Shown here: positions 1-7,225 of the stretch, in pieces | Layout: every line of letters begins with the position of its first letter | Numbering within the stretch: position 1 is the first letter of the stretch | NCBI RefSeq assembly: GCF_030678875.1 | Contig: NZ_JAUUDS010000005.1 | Coordinates: forward strand, 1 to 64,000 | Length of the DNA: 64,000 bases | Direction of reading: 5' to 3' | Source of the DNA: Sphingomonas aurea | Lineage (GTDB): Bacteria > Pseudomonadota > Alphaproteobacteria > Sphingomonadales > Sphingomonadaceae | Program-made: the position numbers and the translations under genes | Notes under the pieces: generated by a model | What the model saw: the letters and a program-made list of their open reading frames with translations, nothing else | Told to the model about the DNA's origin: nothing | Databases searched by the model: none

Positions 1-1164
1 GCCGACAGCGGCAACAACACCACCAACACCTCGGTGGCGGACAGCGGCAACAGCTCGTCGATGGACAACAGCAACCGCTCCACGACCGACAACAGCAACA
101 ACTCGACCAACCGCTCGGTCGCCGACAGCGGCAACAACACCACCAACACCTCGGTGGCGGACAGCGGCAACAGCTCGTCGATGGACAACAGCAACCGTTC
201 GACCAACACGTCGGTAGCCGACAGCGGCAACACGACGCGCACGAACAACAGCAACAACTCGACGAACACCAACACCTCGGTCGCGGATAGCGGCAACACC
301 ACCCGCTCGGTCGCCGACAGCGGCAACACGACGCGGACCGACGCCAACAACAACTCGACCAACACCAACACGACGACCAACACCTCGGTCGCGGATAGCG
401 GCAACACCACCCGCTCGGTCGCCGACAGCGGCAACACCACGCGGACGGATGCCAGCAACTCGTCGACGAACACCAACACGACGACCAACACGTCCAACAC
501 CACCAACACCTCGGTGGCGGACAGCGGCAACACCACCCGCACTGATAACAGCAACAACTCGACCAACGACAGCTACAACGGCGGCAACACGTCGGTCGCC
601 GACAGCAACAATGGCGGCAACACCAACAGCTCGACCAACAACAGCAACAACGGTGGCAACACCTCCGTCGCCGACAGCAACAACTCCTATTCGACGACAA
701 ACAACAACAACCAGACGTATCGCACGAACGCGTCGACCAACAACAGCAACAACACGACGAGCGTTGCGAACAACAACCAGACCTACAACACCGACTCGTC
801 GACCAACGACAGCGGCAACACCACGAACAACAACAACCAGACCTACAACACCGACAATTCGCAGCTGACGTACAACGCCAACGAGACCACCACCGGTGGT
901 GCCTCGACGGTGTCGCCGTCCAGCACGTTCGGTGATGGCGCGATGGTCGCGACGGCTGCGCTCTCCAACTATGTCTCGGGCGTCAAGGTGACGTTCGCGG
1001 GCACGGCCGGCGAGTCGAGCACGACCGACAACAGCCTGACGACCGGCGCCGATGCCTTCGGCAACTTCGCGGGCATGAACGCGCTCAACCTGAACACCGG
1101 TGCCGGCGCCTCGCAGAACGCGAACGTCAGTGTCGCGGTGACGACCGGCGACATCACGCGCTGA
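1..1164 (+). CDS. Asn/Ser/Thr-rich repeat protein, Fap-type amyloid fibre candidate (5' end missing)
   Basis: The frame is open at the left edge, so the start, signal peptide and any leader lie outside the window; 387 residues are visible and the stop is TGA at 1162-1164. About the first 290 residues are almost only N, S, T, D and G, built from roughly eleven SVADSGN/SVADSNN units joined by spacers such as TTRTD and NSNNSTN; later spacers become NNNQTYNTD. The last 95 residues are non-repetitive and contain FGNFAGMNALNLNTGAGA, which matches the tail of the next protein. A C39 peptidase and a coiled-coil/barrel outer-membrane protein follow, the company of Pseudomonas FapC. From context I infer an extracellular amyloid fibre subunit; a non-amyloid repeat adhesin is the main alternative. 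Confidence 0.72.
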   Translation, partial: ADSGNNTTNTSVADSGNSSSMDNSNRSTTDNSNNSTNRSVADSGNNTTNTSVADSGNSSSMDNSNRSTNTSVADSGNTTRTNNSNNSTNTNTSVADSGNTTRSVADSGNTTRTDANNNSTNTNTTTNTSVADSGNTTRSVADSGNTTRTDASNSSTNTNTTTNTSNTTNTSVADSGNTTRTDNSNNSTNDSYNGGNTSVADSNNGGNTNSSTNNSNNGGNTSVADSNNSYSTTNNNNQTYRTNASTNNSNNTTSVANNNQTYNTDSSTNDSGNTTNNNNQTYNTDNSQLTYNANETTTGGASTVSPSSTFGDGAMVATAALSNYVSGVKVTFAGTAGESSTTDNSLTTGADAFGNFAGMNALNLNTGAGASQNANVSVAVTTGDITR

Positions 1165-1172
1165 TCGTGACG

Positions 1173-1213
1173 GGGGGCGGGCCGCTTCAGGGACGGCCCG
1201 CCCCCTTCTTCTT
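1173..1213 (+). terminator. Intrinsic terminator behind the repeat-protein gene
   Basis: A 12-bp perfect stem (GGGGGCGGGCCG at 1173-1184, CGGCCCGCCCCC at 1194-1205) with a 9-nt loop is followed by the pyrimidine-rich run TTCTTCTTT. It starts nine bases after the stop codon and precedes the next gene of the same strand, so it probably makes the repeat protein transcript more abundant than the downstream genes. Confidence 0.8.
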
Positions 1214-1241
1214 TCGTTTCCAGGGTATAGGGGACATCGAT

Positions 1242-1604
1242 ATGCGTGCGACACAGGTCACGCTCGGGTGCATCGGAGCGGCACTGGCCGCCGCCGCCCT
1301 TCCCGCCGCCGCGCAGGACGCGCCGGCCGCTTCATCCGCCTTCGCGGGCGACGCCGTGCTGGCCGAGGCCGATCTGGGCGCGATCGCCGGCCGCGAGGAT
1401 CGCGGCGCGCAGGTCGCCTCTGCCGACCAGCGCAACACCGTCCAGAACAACAGCGTCAACGGCAATTCGGTGACCGGCACGGTCACGCTGGACGGGCAGG
1501 CATTCCAGAACATGTCGGGTCTGGCCGTCATCAACGCCAACAGCGGCAACAACGTCGCGATCAACGCGTCGATGAACGTCATCATCAACATGGCGCCGCA
1601 ATAG
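1242..1604 (+). CDS. Small secreted amyloid-locus protein (FapB/minor-subunit candidate)
   Basis: 120 residues. The ATG at 1242 is chosen because it follows GGGGAC and opens directly on a Sec signal peptide ending ALPAAAQ; the frame is open further upstream, through the terminator, but that is not credible as coding. After about 20 mature residues comes LAEADLGAIAGR, which fits double-glycine leader spacing. The rest holds NNSVNGNSVTGTVTLDGQAF, and the tail GLAVINANSGNNVAINASM aligns with the tail of the upstream repeat protein. It lies 11 bases before a C39 peptidase gene. I infer a minor or nucleating amyloid subunit; no enzyme motif is visible. Confidence 0.75.
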   Translation: MRATQVTLGCIGAALAAAALPAAAQDAPAASSAFAGDAVLAEADLGAIAGREDRGAQVASADQRNTVQNNSVNGNSVTGTVTLDGQAFQNMSGLAVINANSGNNVAINASMNVIINMAPQ

Positions 1605-1615
1605 GAGGATCGGCC

Positions 1616-2335
1616 GTGGTTCGCCCGATCCGTATCGTGACGGCCACCCTGCTGCCGCTGGCGCTCCTGGTCGGCGGTTGTGCCGCGAAGATCAACGGCG
1701 GCGACCCGCGCATCGCGACCGCAAGCACCGGAACCAGCGAATATGCCGTGCCCGTCGCATCGATGCTGGCGCGCAAGTTCAATACGGTGGTGCGCCAGCA
1801 GTACGACTTCAGCTGCGGCTCGGCGGCGCTGGCGACCTTGCTCCACTATCACTATGGGCTGCCGCGGTCGGAGACCGAGGTCTTTACCGGCATGTGGCGC
1901 GAGGGGGACCAGGCGCAGATCCGGCGCGTCGGCTTTTCGCTGCTCGACATGAAGCGCTACCTGGCGGAGAACCGGTTGCGCGCCGACGGGTACAAGGTGA
2001 CGCTGGCGGCGATCGAGCAGCGCAAGCTGCCGGGCATCGCGCTCATCACCACCCGCGGCTATCGCCACTTCGTCGTGGTGAAGGGCATCGCCGGCGACAA
2101 TGTGTTGCTGGGCGACCCGTCGCTGGGACTGCAGACCGTGTCGCGGGCCAAGTTCCAGGCGATGTGGAACGGCATCTATTTCGTGCTGAACTCGGCGACC
2201 GAGGTCGGCACGCAGAATTTCAACGCGGTGCGCCAGTGGCAGGCGCTGGCACGGGCGCCGATCGGCAGCCCGTTCCTCGATCCGCTGAGCCAGCAGGCGC
2301 TGACGCTGAGCGCGCCCTTCTATCGGGATTTCTGA
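1616..2335 (+). CDS. C39-family cysteine peptidase lipoprotein (FapD-like)
   Basis: 239 residues from a GTG start placed by AGGAGG seven bases upstream. The N-terminus is a lipoprotein signal (lipobox LLVGGC, Cys about 22), so the enzyme should sit in the periplasm on a membrane. The C39 catalytic set is visible: Cys in QYDFSCGSAALATLL, His in RGYRHFVVVKG and Asp in LLGDPSLG. C39 domains cleave double-glycine leaders when fused to ABC exporters; the free-standing form is FapD of the Pseudomonas Fap system. No ABC or membrane domain is attached here. The gene is packed between secreted proteins that carry double-glycine-like motifs, its likely substrates (inference). Confidence 0.88.
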   Translation: MVRPIRIVTATLLPLALLVGGCAAKINGGDPRIATASTGTSEYAVPVASMLARKFNTVVRQQYDFSCGSAALATLLHYHYGLPRSETEVFTGMWREGDQAQIRRVGFSLLDMKRYLAENRLRADGYKVTLAAIEQRKLPGIALITTRGYRHFVVVKGIAGDNVLLGDPSLGLQTVSRAKFQAMWNGIYFVLNSATEVGTQNFNAVRQWQALARAPIGSPFLDPLSQQALTLSAPFYRDF

Positions 2336-2337
2336 CC

Positions 2338-3069
2338 ATGTTGGCTCGCCTCCTCTCGCTCGCGCTGCTCGCCTGGGGCGTGCCCGCCGCAGCCGCGGAG
2401 ACGCCGGCCATCGTCGCGCCGGTGGCGAGCGACGCTGAGCTGGCGACGATGACCGGCAAGTTCCTGCTGCCCGGCGGCGGATCGCTGGCGCTGTCGGTGA
2501 CGAGCGACACGCTGGTCAACGGGGCGCTGGTGCTGCGCACGGTGCTGACCGTCGATCAGGGAAGCAACCTGACGGTATTCGGCCGCACTGGCGACGCCGA
2601 GCCGATGGGTGGCGCGCGTAGCGGTGGCGGGACGGAGAATGCCGCGACGCCGACGATGGCCGGCGGCGTGTCGGTGCTGTTCGACCGGCGCACCGGCACA
2701 CAGATCGTGATGCCGAGCGTCGGCACCGTGCGCGGCACCACCGGGGGGGCGCAGCCGGTGCCGGCCGGCGTCGTGCCGCTGGTGCTGACCGCAGGTGGCC
2801 CGGCGGTGGCAACCGCCGACGGCACCGTCACGCTGACCCAGTTGCCGAACGGTTCGCGTGTCTCGCTGGCCGGTGACCAGATCGACATCACGCATCTGGT
2901 CGGGCAATCTGTGGCGACCGCGATCAGCAATGCGGGCAACGATCGCACGATCGACACGGTGACGACGATCGGCATCGACCTGCACGACGCGACCGCGCTG
3001 GCGATGGGCGCGGCGGCGATGAAGGTGGACGCGCTGGTCAGCGACGTGGCACGTGGGATGGTGCGTTGA
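2338..3069 (+). CDS. Secreted amyloid-locus protein (FapE-like candidate)
   Basis: 243 residues. ATG lies two bases after the C39 peptidase stop, and the stop overlaps the next start (TGATG), so this is an operon member. A Sec signal peptide ends near VPAAAAE. About 11 residues later comes ASDAELATMTGK, with E, L, M and G in the positions of a double-glycine leader. The middle is Gly/Ala/Thr/Val-rich and the end holds HLVGQSVATAISNAGNDRTI and a helical tail. No catalytic motif is seen. Position between a FapD-like peptidase and a FapF-like barrel suggests a FapE-type accessory or exported component; sequence similarity to FapE could not be tested. Confidence 0.68.
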   Translation: MLARLLSLALLAWGVPAAAAETPAIVAPVASDAELATMTGKFLLPGGGSLALSVTSDTLVNGALVLRTVLTVDQGSNLTVFGRTGDAEPMGGARSGGGTENAATPTMAGGVSVLFDRRTGTQIVMPSVGTVRGTTGGAQPVPAGVVPLVLTAGGPAVATADGTVTLTQLPNGSRVSLAGDQIDITHLVGQSVATAISNAGNDRTIDTVTTIGIDLHDATALAMGAAAMKVDALVSDVARGMVR

Positions 3070-4442
3070 TGGGGGCAGGCATGGGCAGAACGGCAGCGGG
3101 TAGTGGATCGACGGCGCTGCTGGGACTGAGCTTGGCACTCGCCTGTACGCCGGCCACGGCGCAGACACAGCCGCCGACATCGCGGCCCGCCGCCAGTGTG
3201 CAGGCCGAGCTGGACCAGGCCAAGGCCGAGATCGCGGCACAACGCCGCCAGCTGGAGGCGCAGGAGGCACGGTTGCGCGCGCTGGAGGCGCGGATCGGCG
3301 CCGCCGGCCAGGTCGCCGGTCCGCCTTCCGAGGGCACGCAGCCACCGCGGGCGGTGGCGCAGGCGAGCGCGGCGGCGACGCCGGGCGACCCCGCCAGCGT
3401 CGTCGCCGCCGCGCCGTCGGGGCCGATCGGCAGCCCCGTCGAGAGCGTCGGCACCCGCCCGGTCAACAGCGACCGCCCGCCCGAAGTCGCGGTGCTGGGC
3501 AGCGAGGGCAGCGTCGTGACCCGCAAGGGCCAGCTGACCGCCGAGGTGCAGGTCGACTATGCCCGCGCCGACCGCAACCGGGCGCTGTTCCGCGGCATCG
3601 AGATCGTCGAATCGGTGCTGGTCGGCGCGTTCAACATCAACGAGAGCCGTCAGGACATCATCACCGCCTCGGTCGCGGCGCGCTATGGCCTGACCGACCG
3701 GCTGGAACTGGGCGTGCGCCTGCCCTTCGTGCAGCGCTGGGACACGTCGGTGCTGGTGCCGGTGCAGGGCAGCACCGCGAACGACGCCGCGCGCGAGGTC
3801 GACAGTTCCGCGCAGGGCCGCGGTCTGGGCGATATCGAGCTGTCGGCGCGATACCAGCTGCTGACCGGGCGCGCCGGGCTACCCTATCTCGTCGGCAACC
3901 TCCAGGTGGTGGCACCGACCGGCAGCAACCCGTTCGACGTGCCGCGCCTGTCGACCGGCGAGGCGACCAAGGCCGCGACCGGCGCGGGTTTCTGGGGCGT
4001 GTCGCCCAGCGTCACCGCGATCCTGCCGAGCGATCCGGCGGTGCTGTTCGGCACGATCGGCTACACGCACAATTTCGGACGCAGCGTCGATACGGTCATC
4101 ACGCCGGTGCGAATCACCTACGTCAAGCCGGGCGACGCGGTGTCGTTCAGCGCGGGCATCGGCATCTCGCTGAACGAGCGGACGTCGATGAACCTGGGCT
4201 ATGCGCAGACCTGGGCATTCGGCACGCGGACGCGCACCGCGCTCATCAACCCGCCGGCGAGCGGGCCAAGTGTCGCCGACAGTACGTCGCGCGACCTGCA
4301 GCTGGGGCGCTTCCTGTTCGGCGTTACCTATCGCGCCACCGACCGGGCGAGCATCAACTGGTCGGTCGAGGTCGGCGCGACCGACGACGCCGCCGACGTG
4401 CGCTCGGTGCTGCGCATCCCGCTGATCCTGATTGCGCCGTAA
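3069..4442 (+). CDS. Outer-membrane coiled-coil/beta-barrel exporter, FapF-like
   Basis: 457 residues from the ATG overlapping the upstream stop; an in-frame ATG at 3081 behind GGGGGCAGG is an alternative. A signal peptide ends TPATAQ. Residues about 38-75 form a Glu/Gln/Ala/Arg coiled coil (AELDQAKAEIAAQRRQLEAQ), then a Pro/Ala linker of about 80 residues, then RPPEVAVLGSEGSVVTRKGQ and alternating amphipathic strands to the end. Trimerising coiled coil, linker, plug and 12-strand barrel is the FapF plan, the pore that exports Fap fibre subunits. I infer the same role here. A generic phenol-degradation MetA-type barrel is the alternative family label. Confidence 0.78.
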   Translation: MGAGMGRTAAGSGSTALLGLSLALACTPATAQTQPPTSRPAASVQAELDQAKAEIAAQRRQLEAQEARLRALEARIGAAGQVAGPPSEGTQPPRAVAQASAAATPGDPASVVAAAPSGPIGSPVESVGTRPVNSDRPPEVAVLGSEGSVVTRKGQLTAEVQVDYARADRNRALFRGIEIVESVLVGAFNINESRQDIITASVAARYGLTDRLELGVRLPFVQRWDTSVLVPVQGSTANDAAREVDSSAQGRGLGDIELSARYQLLTGRAGLPYLVGNLQVVAPTGSNPFDVPRLSTGEATKAATGAGFWGVSPSVTAILPSDPAVLFGTIGYTHNFGRSVDTVITPVRITYVKPGDAVSFSAGIGISLNERTSMNLGYAQTWAFGTRTRTALINPPASGPSVADSTSRDLQLGRFLFGVTYRATDRASINWSVEVGATDDAADVRSVLRIPLILIAP

Positions 4443-4448
4443 CGGATC

Positions 4449-4472
4449 GATCCTCCCTGCAAGGGGAGGATC
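4449..4472. repeat. Short palindrome, TCCTCCC/GGGAGGA family
   Basis: GATCCTCCC at 4449-4457 pairs with GGGAGGATC at 4464-4472 around a TGCAAG loop, seven bases after the barrel gene stop. The same core recurs at 46963-47111 and 57903-57922. There is no T-run, so its value as a terminator is doubtful. Confidence 0.7.
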
Positions 4473-4546
4473 TGGGCGCCGCAAGGAACCAACCCCTGCC
4501 CTTATCCGTCCTACCCATCAAGCGGGTGACATGACGGAGATGGTCG

Positions 4547-4828
4547 ATGTCCACGCTGCTGATCGCCGCAATGCTGTCCGTCGCCCCTGCGACGACCGAT
4601 CGTGCCCTCGCCTTTGCCGCACCGGCGCTGGCTGATCATGAACTTGCCCGCGAACGGGGCGGCTTCATCCGGCCCGGCATGGCCTCGCGGCGGGTGATGA
4701 CCGATGCCAATGCTATGTCGACGCTGCAATTGCAGGCCGATGTCAATCGCATGACCTTCGACAACTGGTTCGCCAACGAAGGCGCGGTGCTGATCGTCAA
4801 CAATCAGCTGGCGTCGCTGGGGCGCTGA
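4547..4828 (+). CDS. Small secreted protein with a double-glycine-type motif
   Basis: 93 residues; ATG at 4547 has GGAGAT six bases upstream. The start is hydrophobic (MSTLLIAAMLSVAPATT), a short Sec-like signal. At about residue 29 comes LADHELARERGG, which fits the double-glycine leader consensus exactly: L at -12, E at -8, L at -7 and GG at -2/-1 of the predicted cut. About 53 residues would remain, ending in NEGAVLIVNNQLASLGR. It closes the amyloid-like locus, 104 bases after the barrel gene. I do not recognise the family; a peptidase-matured component of the same system is my inference. Confidence 0.7.
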   Translation: MSTLLIAAMLSVAPATTDRALAFAAPALADHELARERGGFIRPGMASRRVMTDANAMSTLQLQADVNRMTFDNWFANEGAVLIVNNQLASLGR

Positions 4829-4918
4829 CCTTCGCGGCGATACGCTTTGCTATCGCGGCTGCACACGGCTTGCTAACCCTTTCTTCCTAATGCACCCGCG
4901 GGGAAAGTGGAGGACGTT

Positions 4919-5944
4919 ATGGCAAGCGCCGTGCGGGCGAGCAGTTCGGATGGGTTGTTCCATCGGATCGGGGCATTTCTGGCCGAGCAGGGCCTGAGCC
5001 CGGAGCCGCCGCATTACGCCTTCGCCTATGCCGTGCTCAGCGAGCCGAACGGCACGCTGGCGCGCGAGGTGGCGGAGATCACCGGCGGCGGGTTCCGCCT
5101 GCGCCGCGACGACCTGGAGCGGCTGGGCTGCCAGATCGGTGCCGCCGCCGCCAGCGCGCCGGCGCGCGCGGTGGAGCCGCCGCCCGCCTTTCAGCGCCAG
5201 GCCGAGGAGCTGGTCGCACAAACCCAGGCACAGGTCGACGGCTTCGCCGACATCGTCCGCGAGATGAAGGACGAGACGCACGGCTTCGGCCGCGACCTGG
5301 CGGTCAGCGCCGCGCAGATCGTCGACAGCGGACCGGCGGGCGGCGGCAACCTGTCGCGGCTCGCCACGGAGATGCTGGCGCGGGTGCATGATTCGGAGCA
5401 GCGGCTGGCGCGCGCCACCGACGAGACCGACGCGCTGCGCGCCAAGCTGGCCGAGGCGCGCGACGCGGCGCGGCGCGATCCGCTGACCGGGCTGCCCAAC
5501 AGGCTGGCCCTGGCGGAAGGTTTCAGCGCACGGCCGGGCGCCGGCCCGCACTGCCTGGCGCTGTGCGACATCGACCGGTTCAAGCGGATCAACGACCAGC
5601 ACGGACACGGCGTCGGCGACCGGGTGCTGGGCATGATCGGCAAGACGCTGGCCGAGGCGTTCGAGGGACATCTGGTCTGCCGTTACGGCGGCGAGGAGTT
5701 CGCGGTGCTGCTGAACGGTGTGACGCTGGCCAAGGCGGCGGAGATGCTCGACGGCGCGCGCGCCACGACCAGCGCCCGTCGCCTGCGCAACCGCGATACC
5801 GACGCGCCGATCGGTGAGATCACCTTCTCCGCCGGGGTGGTGGCGCTGCGCACCGGCGAAACCGCCGAGGAGGCGATGGATCGCGCCGACCGCCTGCTCT
5901 ACACCGCCAAGGCGCAGGGGCGCGACCGGGTCTGCGCGGGGTGA
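4919..5944 (+). CDS. Diguanylate cyclase (GGDEF domain)
   Basis: 341 residues. ATG at 4919 is preferred over an upstream GTG because GTGGAGGAC lies just before it. The first 180 residues are soluble with coiled-coil character and no membrane segment; the C-terminal 165 residues form a GGDEF domain starting RDPLTGLPNRLAL, with metal/substrate motif CDIDRFKRINDQHGH and active site RYGGEEF. The enzyme should make c-di-GMP from two GTP in the cytoplasm. The inhibitory RxxD I-site normally five residues before GGEEF is absent (the stretch is EGHLVC). It lies directly downstream of the amyloid-like locus, consistent with c-di-GMP control of biofilm matrix. Confidence 0.92.
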   Translation: MASAVRASSSDGLFHRIGAFLAEQGLSPEPPHYAFAYAVLSEPNGTLAREVAEITGGGFRLRRDDLERLGCQIGAAAASAPARAVEPPPAFQRQAEELVAQTQAQVDGFADIVREMKDETHGFGRDLAVSAAQIVDSGPAGGGNLSRLATEMLARVHDSEQRLARATDETDALRAKLAEARDAARRDPLTGLPNRLALAEGFSARPGAGPHCLALCDIDRFKRINDQHGHGVGDRVLGMIGKTLAEAFEGHLVCRYGGEEFAVLLNGVTLAKAAEMLDGARATTSARRLRNRDTDAPIGEITFSAGVVALRTGETAEEAMDRADRLLYTAKAQGRDRVCAG

Positions 5945-5970
5945 GCCGGCTCCGCCCACGGGCAGGATAA

Positions 5971-6097
5971 TCTTCGCGCGAAGACGCAAAGATGTTGCAA
6001 TCGCCGCGCCAGCGGCGCTCCATCTCAGGTCCGATGATGACAGGCGCGCGCGGACGCGCACGGGACATCTTCGCGCCTTCGCGCCTTCGCGCGAACC
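5971..6097. repeat. Iterated GCGAAGA/GCGCCTTC repeat in a gene-free gap
   Basis: The 368 bases between the diguanylate cyclase and the first micropeptide hold no gene. They contain short iterations of TTCGCGCGAAGACGC on one side and CTTCGCGCCTTCGCGC on the other, able to pair as a long imperfect hairpin. The same wording occurs at 42160-42369 and 57693-57893. From 6098 to 6312 I see nothing else certain. Confidence 0.6.
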
Positions 6098-6312
6098 GAA
6101 TCCGTCTTTTCCTACCCGACGCGTTCAGTAACGGATCGGCTCCGCCGAAATGTGGCGCGTAGCACCCAGAAATTCGGGAAAATTCGCCAACTCTGCCTCA
6201 GGCAACAAATCAGCTCTAGGTATTTCAATGCCTTACGAGTTTGGCACGGAGGCTGCAATGCTGTTGGCATCGGAGCCGGATGGTTCGGCCCCGACCAACA
6301 GGGAAGACCAAC

Positions 6313-6423
6313 ATGACCGCCACCTTCGAAACCGCCCAGCGCATCGTCCTCAGCTCGGTCGCCGCGCTGCTGCTCGCCAGCATCGCGATCTGCACCGCGG
6401 CGCCTGTCCTGCCGATCGTCTGA
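6313..6423 (+). CDS. 36-residue hydrophobic micropeptide
   Basis: ATG at 6313 follows GGGAAGACC by a few bases. The product is 36 residues: a polar head of about nine, then one hydrophobic stretch (IVLSSVAALLLASIAI) and the end APVLPIV. It looks like a single-span membrane peptide or a bare export signal. The next micropeptide, 29 bases on, has a similar plan, and both are preceded by a similar GGGAANGACCAA leader, which argues that they are real and related. Function unknown. Confidence 0.5.
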   Translation: MTATFETAQRIVLSSVAALLLASIAICTAAPVLPIV

Positions 6424-6452
6424 TCGCGGCGCCGAACACGGGAACGACCAAT

Positions 6453-6539
6453 ATGAAACAGAGCATCCTGCTGGGCCTGATCGCCTTCGTGTCGACCGCC
6501 GCCATGATCGCGGGGAATGCGCCGGCACTGACGATCTGA
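6453..6539 (+). CDS. 28-residue hydrophobic micropeptide
   Basis: ATG at 6453, stop TGA at 6537-6539, 28 residues (MKQSILLGLIAFVSTAAMIA followed by GNAPALTI). It repeats the plan of the peptide just upstream: one hydrophobic span, then a short tail with AP near the end. The leader GGGAACGACCAAT resembles that of its neighbour. It may be a diverged tandem copy. It is too short for confident gene calling on its own. Confidence 0.45.
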   Translation: MKQSILLGLIAFVSTAAMIAGNAPALTI

Positions 6540-6582
6540 CATCAGGTACGGGGCGGGCGGCAGACCATATCGCGTAAGGCGA

Positions 6583-7215
6583 TCAGCCCGCCACCGCCGC
6601 CCCGACCGGCCCCACCGGGGCGTCTTCCGACCGCGAATAGGTGCCGACGAGCAGCCCCGCGGCCAGTACATGACCCGCCATCGCCGCGACCAGTGCCGAC
6701 CGCCCGGGGTCGACGCCCGGATCGGCGGCGCCCGCATCCACCGCGAACAGCTGGAAGGCATAGCGATGCTCGCCGTGCCCGGTGGGCGGATCGGGCGGCA
6801 GCCAGCCTTCGCGCCGGTACGAGTTGCGACCGACGTCGCCGCCATCGCTGCCCTCTCCGTCGGCGCGGATCGCGCCCTCGGCCAATTGCCCCGCCGTTGC
6901 CGGCAGGCCGCGCACCACCGCATGGACCAGCGGCTGCGGCGTCGGCGAATCGGCATCCTCGACCAGCAGCGCCAGCCATGCCGTGCCGGCGGGCGGATCG
7001 CGCCACAGGAGCGGCGGCGACACCCCCTCGCCATCGGCGGTGAACCGCGGCGGCAGGCGCCCGCCATCGGCAAAGGCCGTGCTGGTCAGGTCGAGTCGCG
7101 CAAACCCCTGCCCCGGCGCGCCGCCCAGCGCGGGATCGGCGATCGCCAGCTTGTCGGTGCCCGCACGCACGCCGCGCAGCGCCTGACCGAGCCATTGGGG
7201 GATATGTTCGAGCAT
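6583..7215 (-). CDS. YbhB/YbcL family PEBP-like protein
   Basis: 210 residues. The fold is recognised by the phosphatidylethanolamine-binding-protein motifs: LTSTAFADGGRLPPRFTADG, GVSPPLLWRDPPAGTAWLAL followed by EDADSPT, and PPTGHGEHRYAFQLFAVD with the ligand-site His. Bacterial members (E. coli YbhB, YbcL) are often called Raf-kinase-inhibitor-like, with no settled role. No signal peptide is seen, so it is probably cytoplasmic. An N-terminal extension of about 45 residues precedes the conserved domain. It is followed on the same strand by a lipoprotein gene lying upstream with a 10-base gap, so the two are probably cotranscribed. Confidence 0.88.
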   Translation of the reverse strand: MLEHIPQWLGQALRGVRAGTDKLAIADPALGGAPGQGFARLDLTSTAFADGGRLPPRFTADGEGVSPPLLWRDPPAGTAWLALLVEDADSPTPQPLVHAVVRGLPATAGQLAEGAIRADGEGSDGGDVGRNSYRREGWLPPDPPTGHGEHRYAFQLFAVDAGAADPGVDPGRSALVAAMAGHVLAAGLLVGTYSRSEDAPVGPVGAAVAG

Positions 7216-7225
7216 CGAGAACCTC

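Noticed and set aside
1..900. Regularly spaced repeats looking like a CRISPR or satellite array
   Set aside because: One frame is open throughout and the repeat period is in multiples of three; the repeats encode SVADSGN units, so this is a coding repeat.
1167..1241. Start of the small amyloid-locus protein at 1167
   Set aside because: Would translate through the terminator hairpin and place 25 residues before an evident signal peptide.
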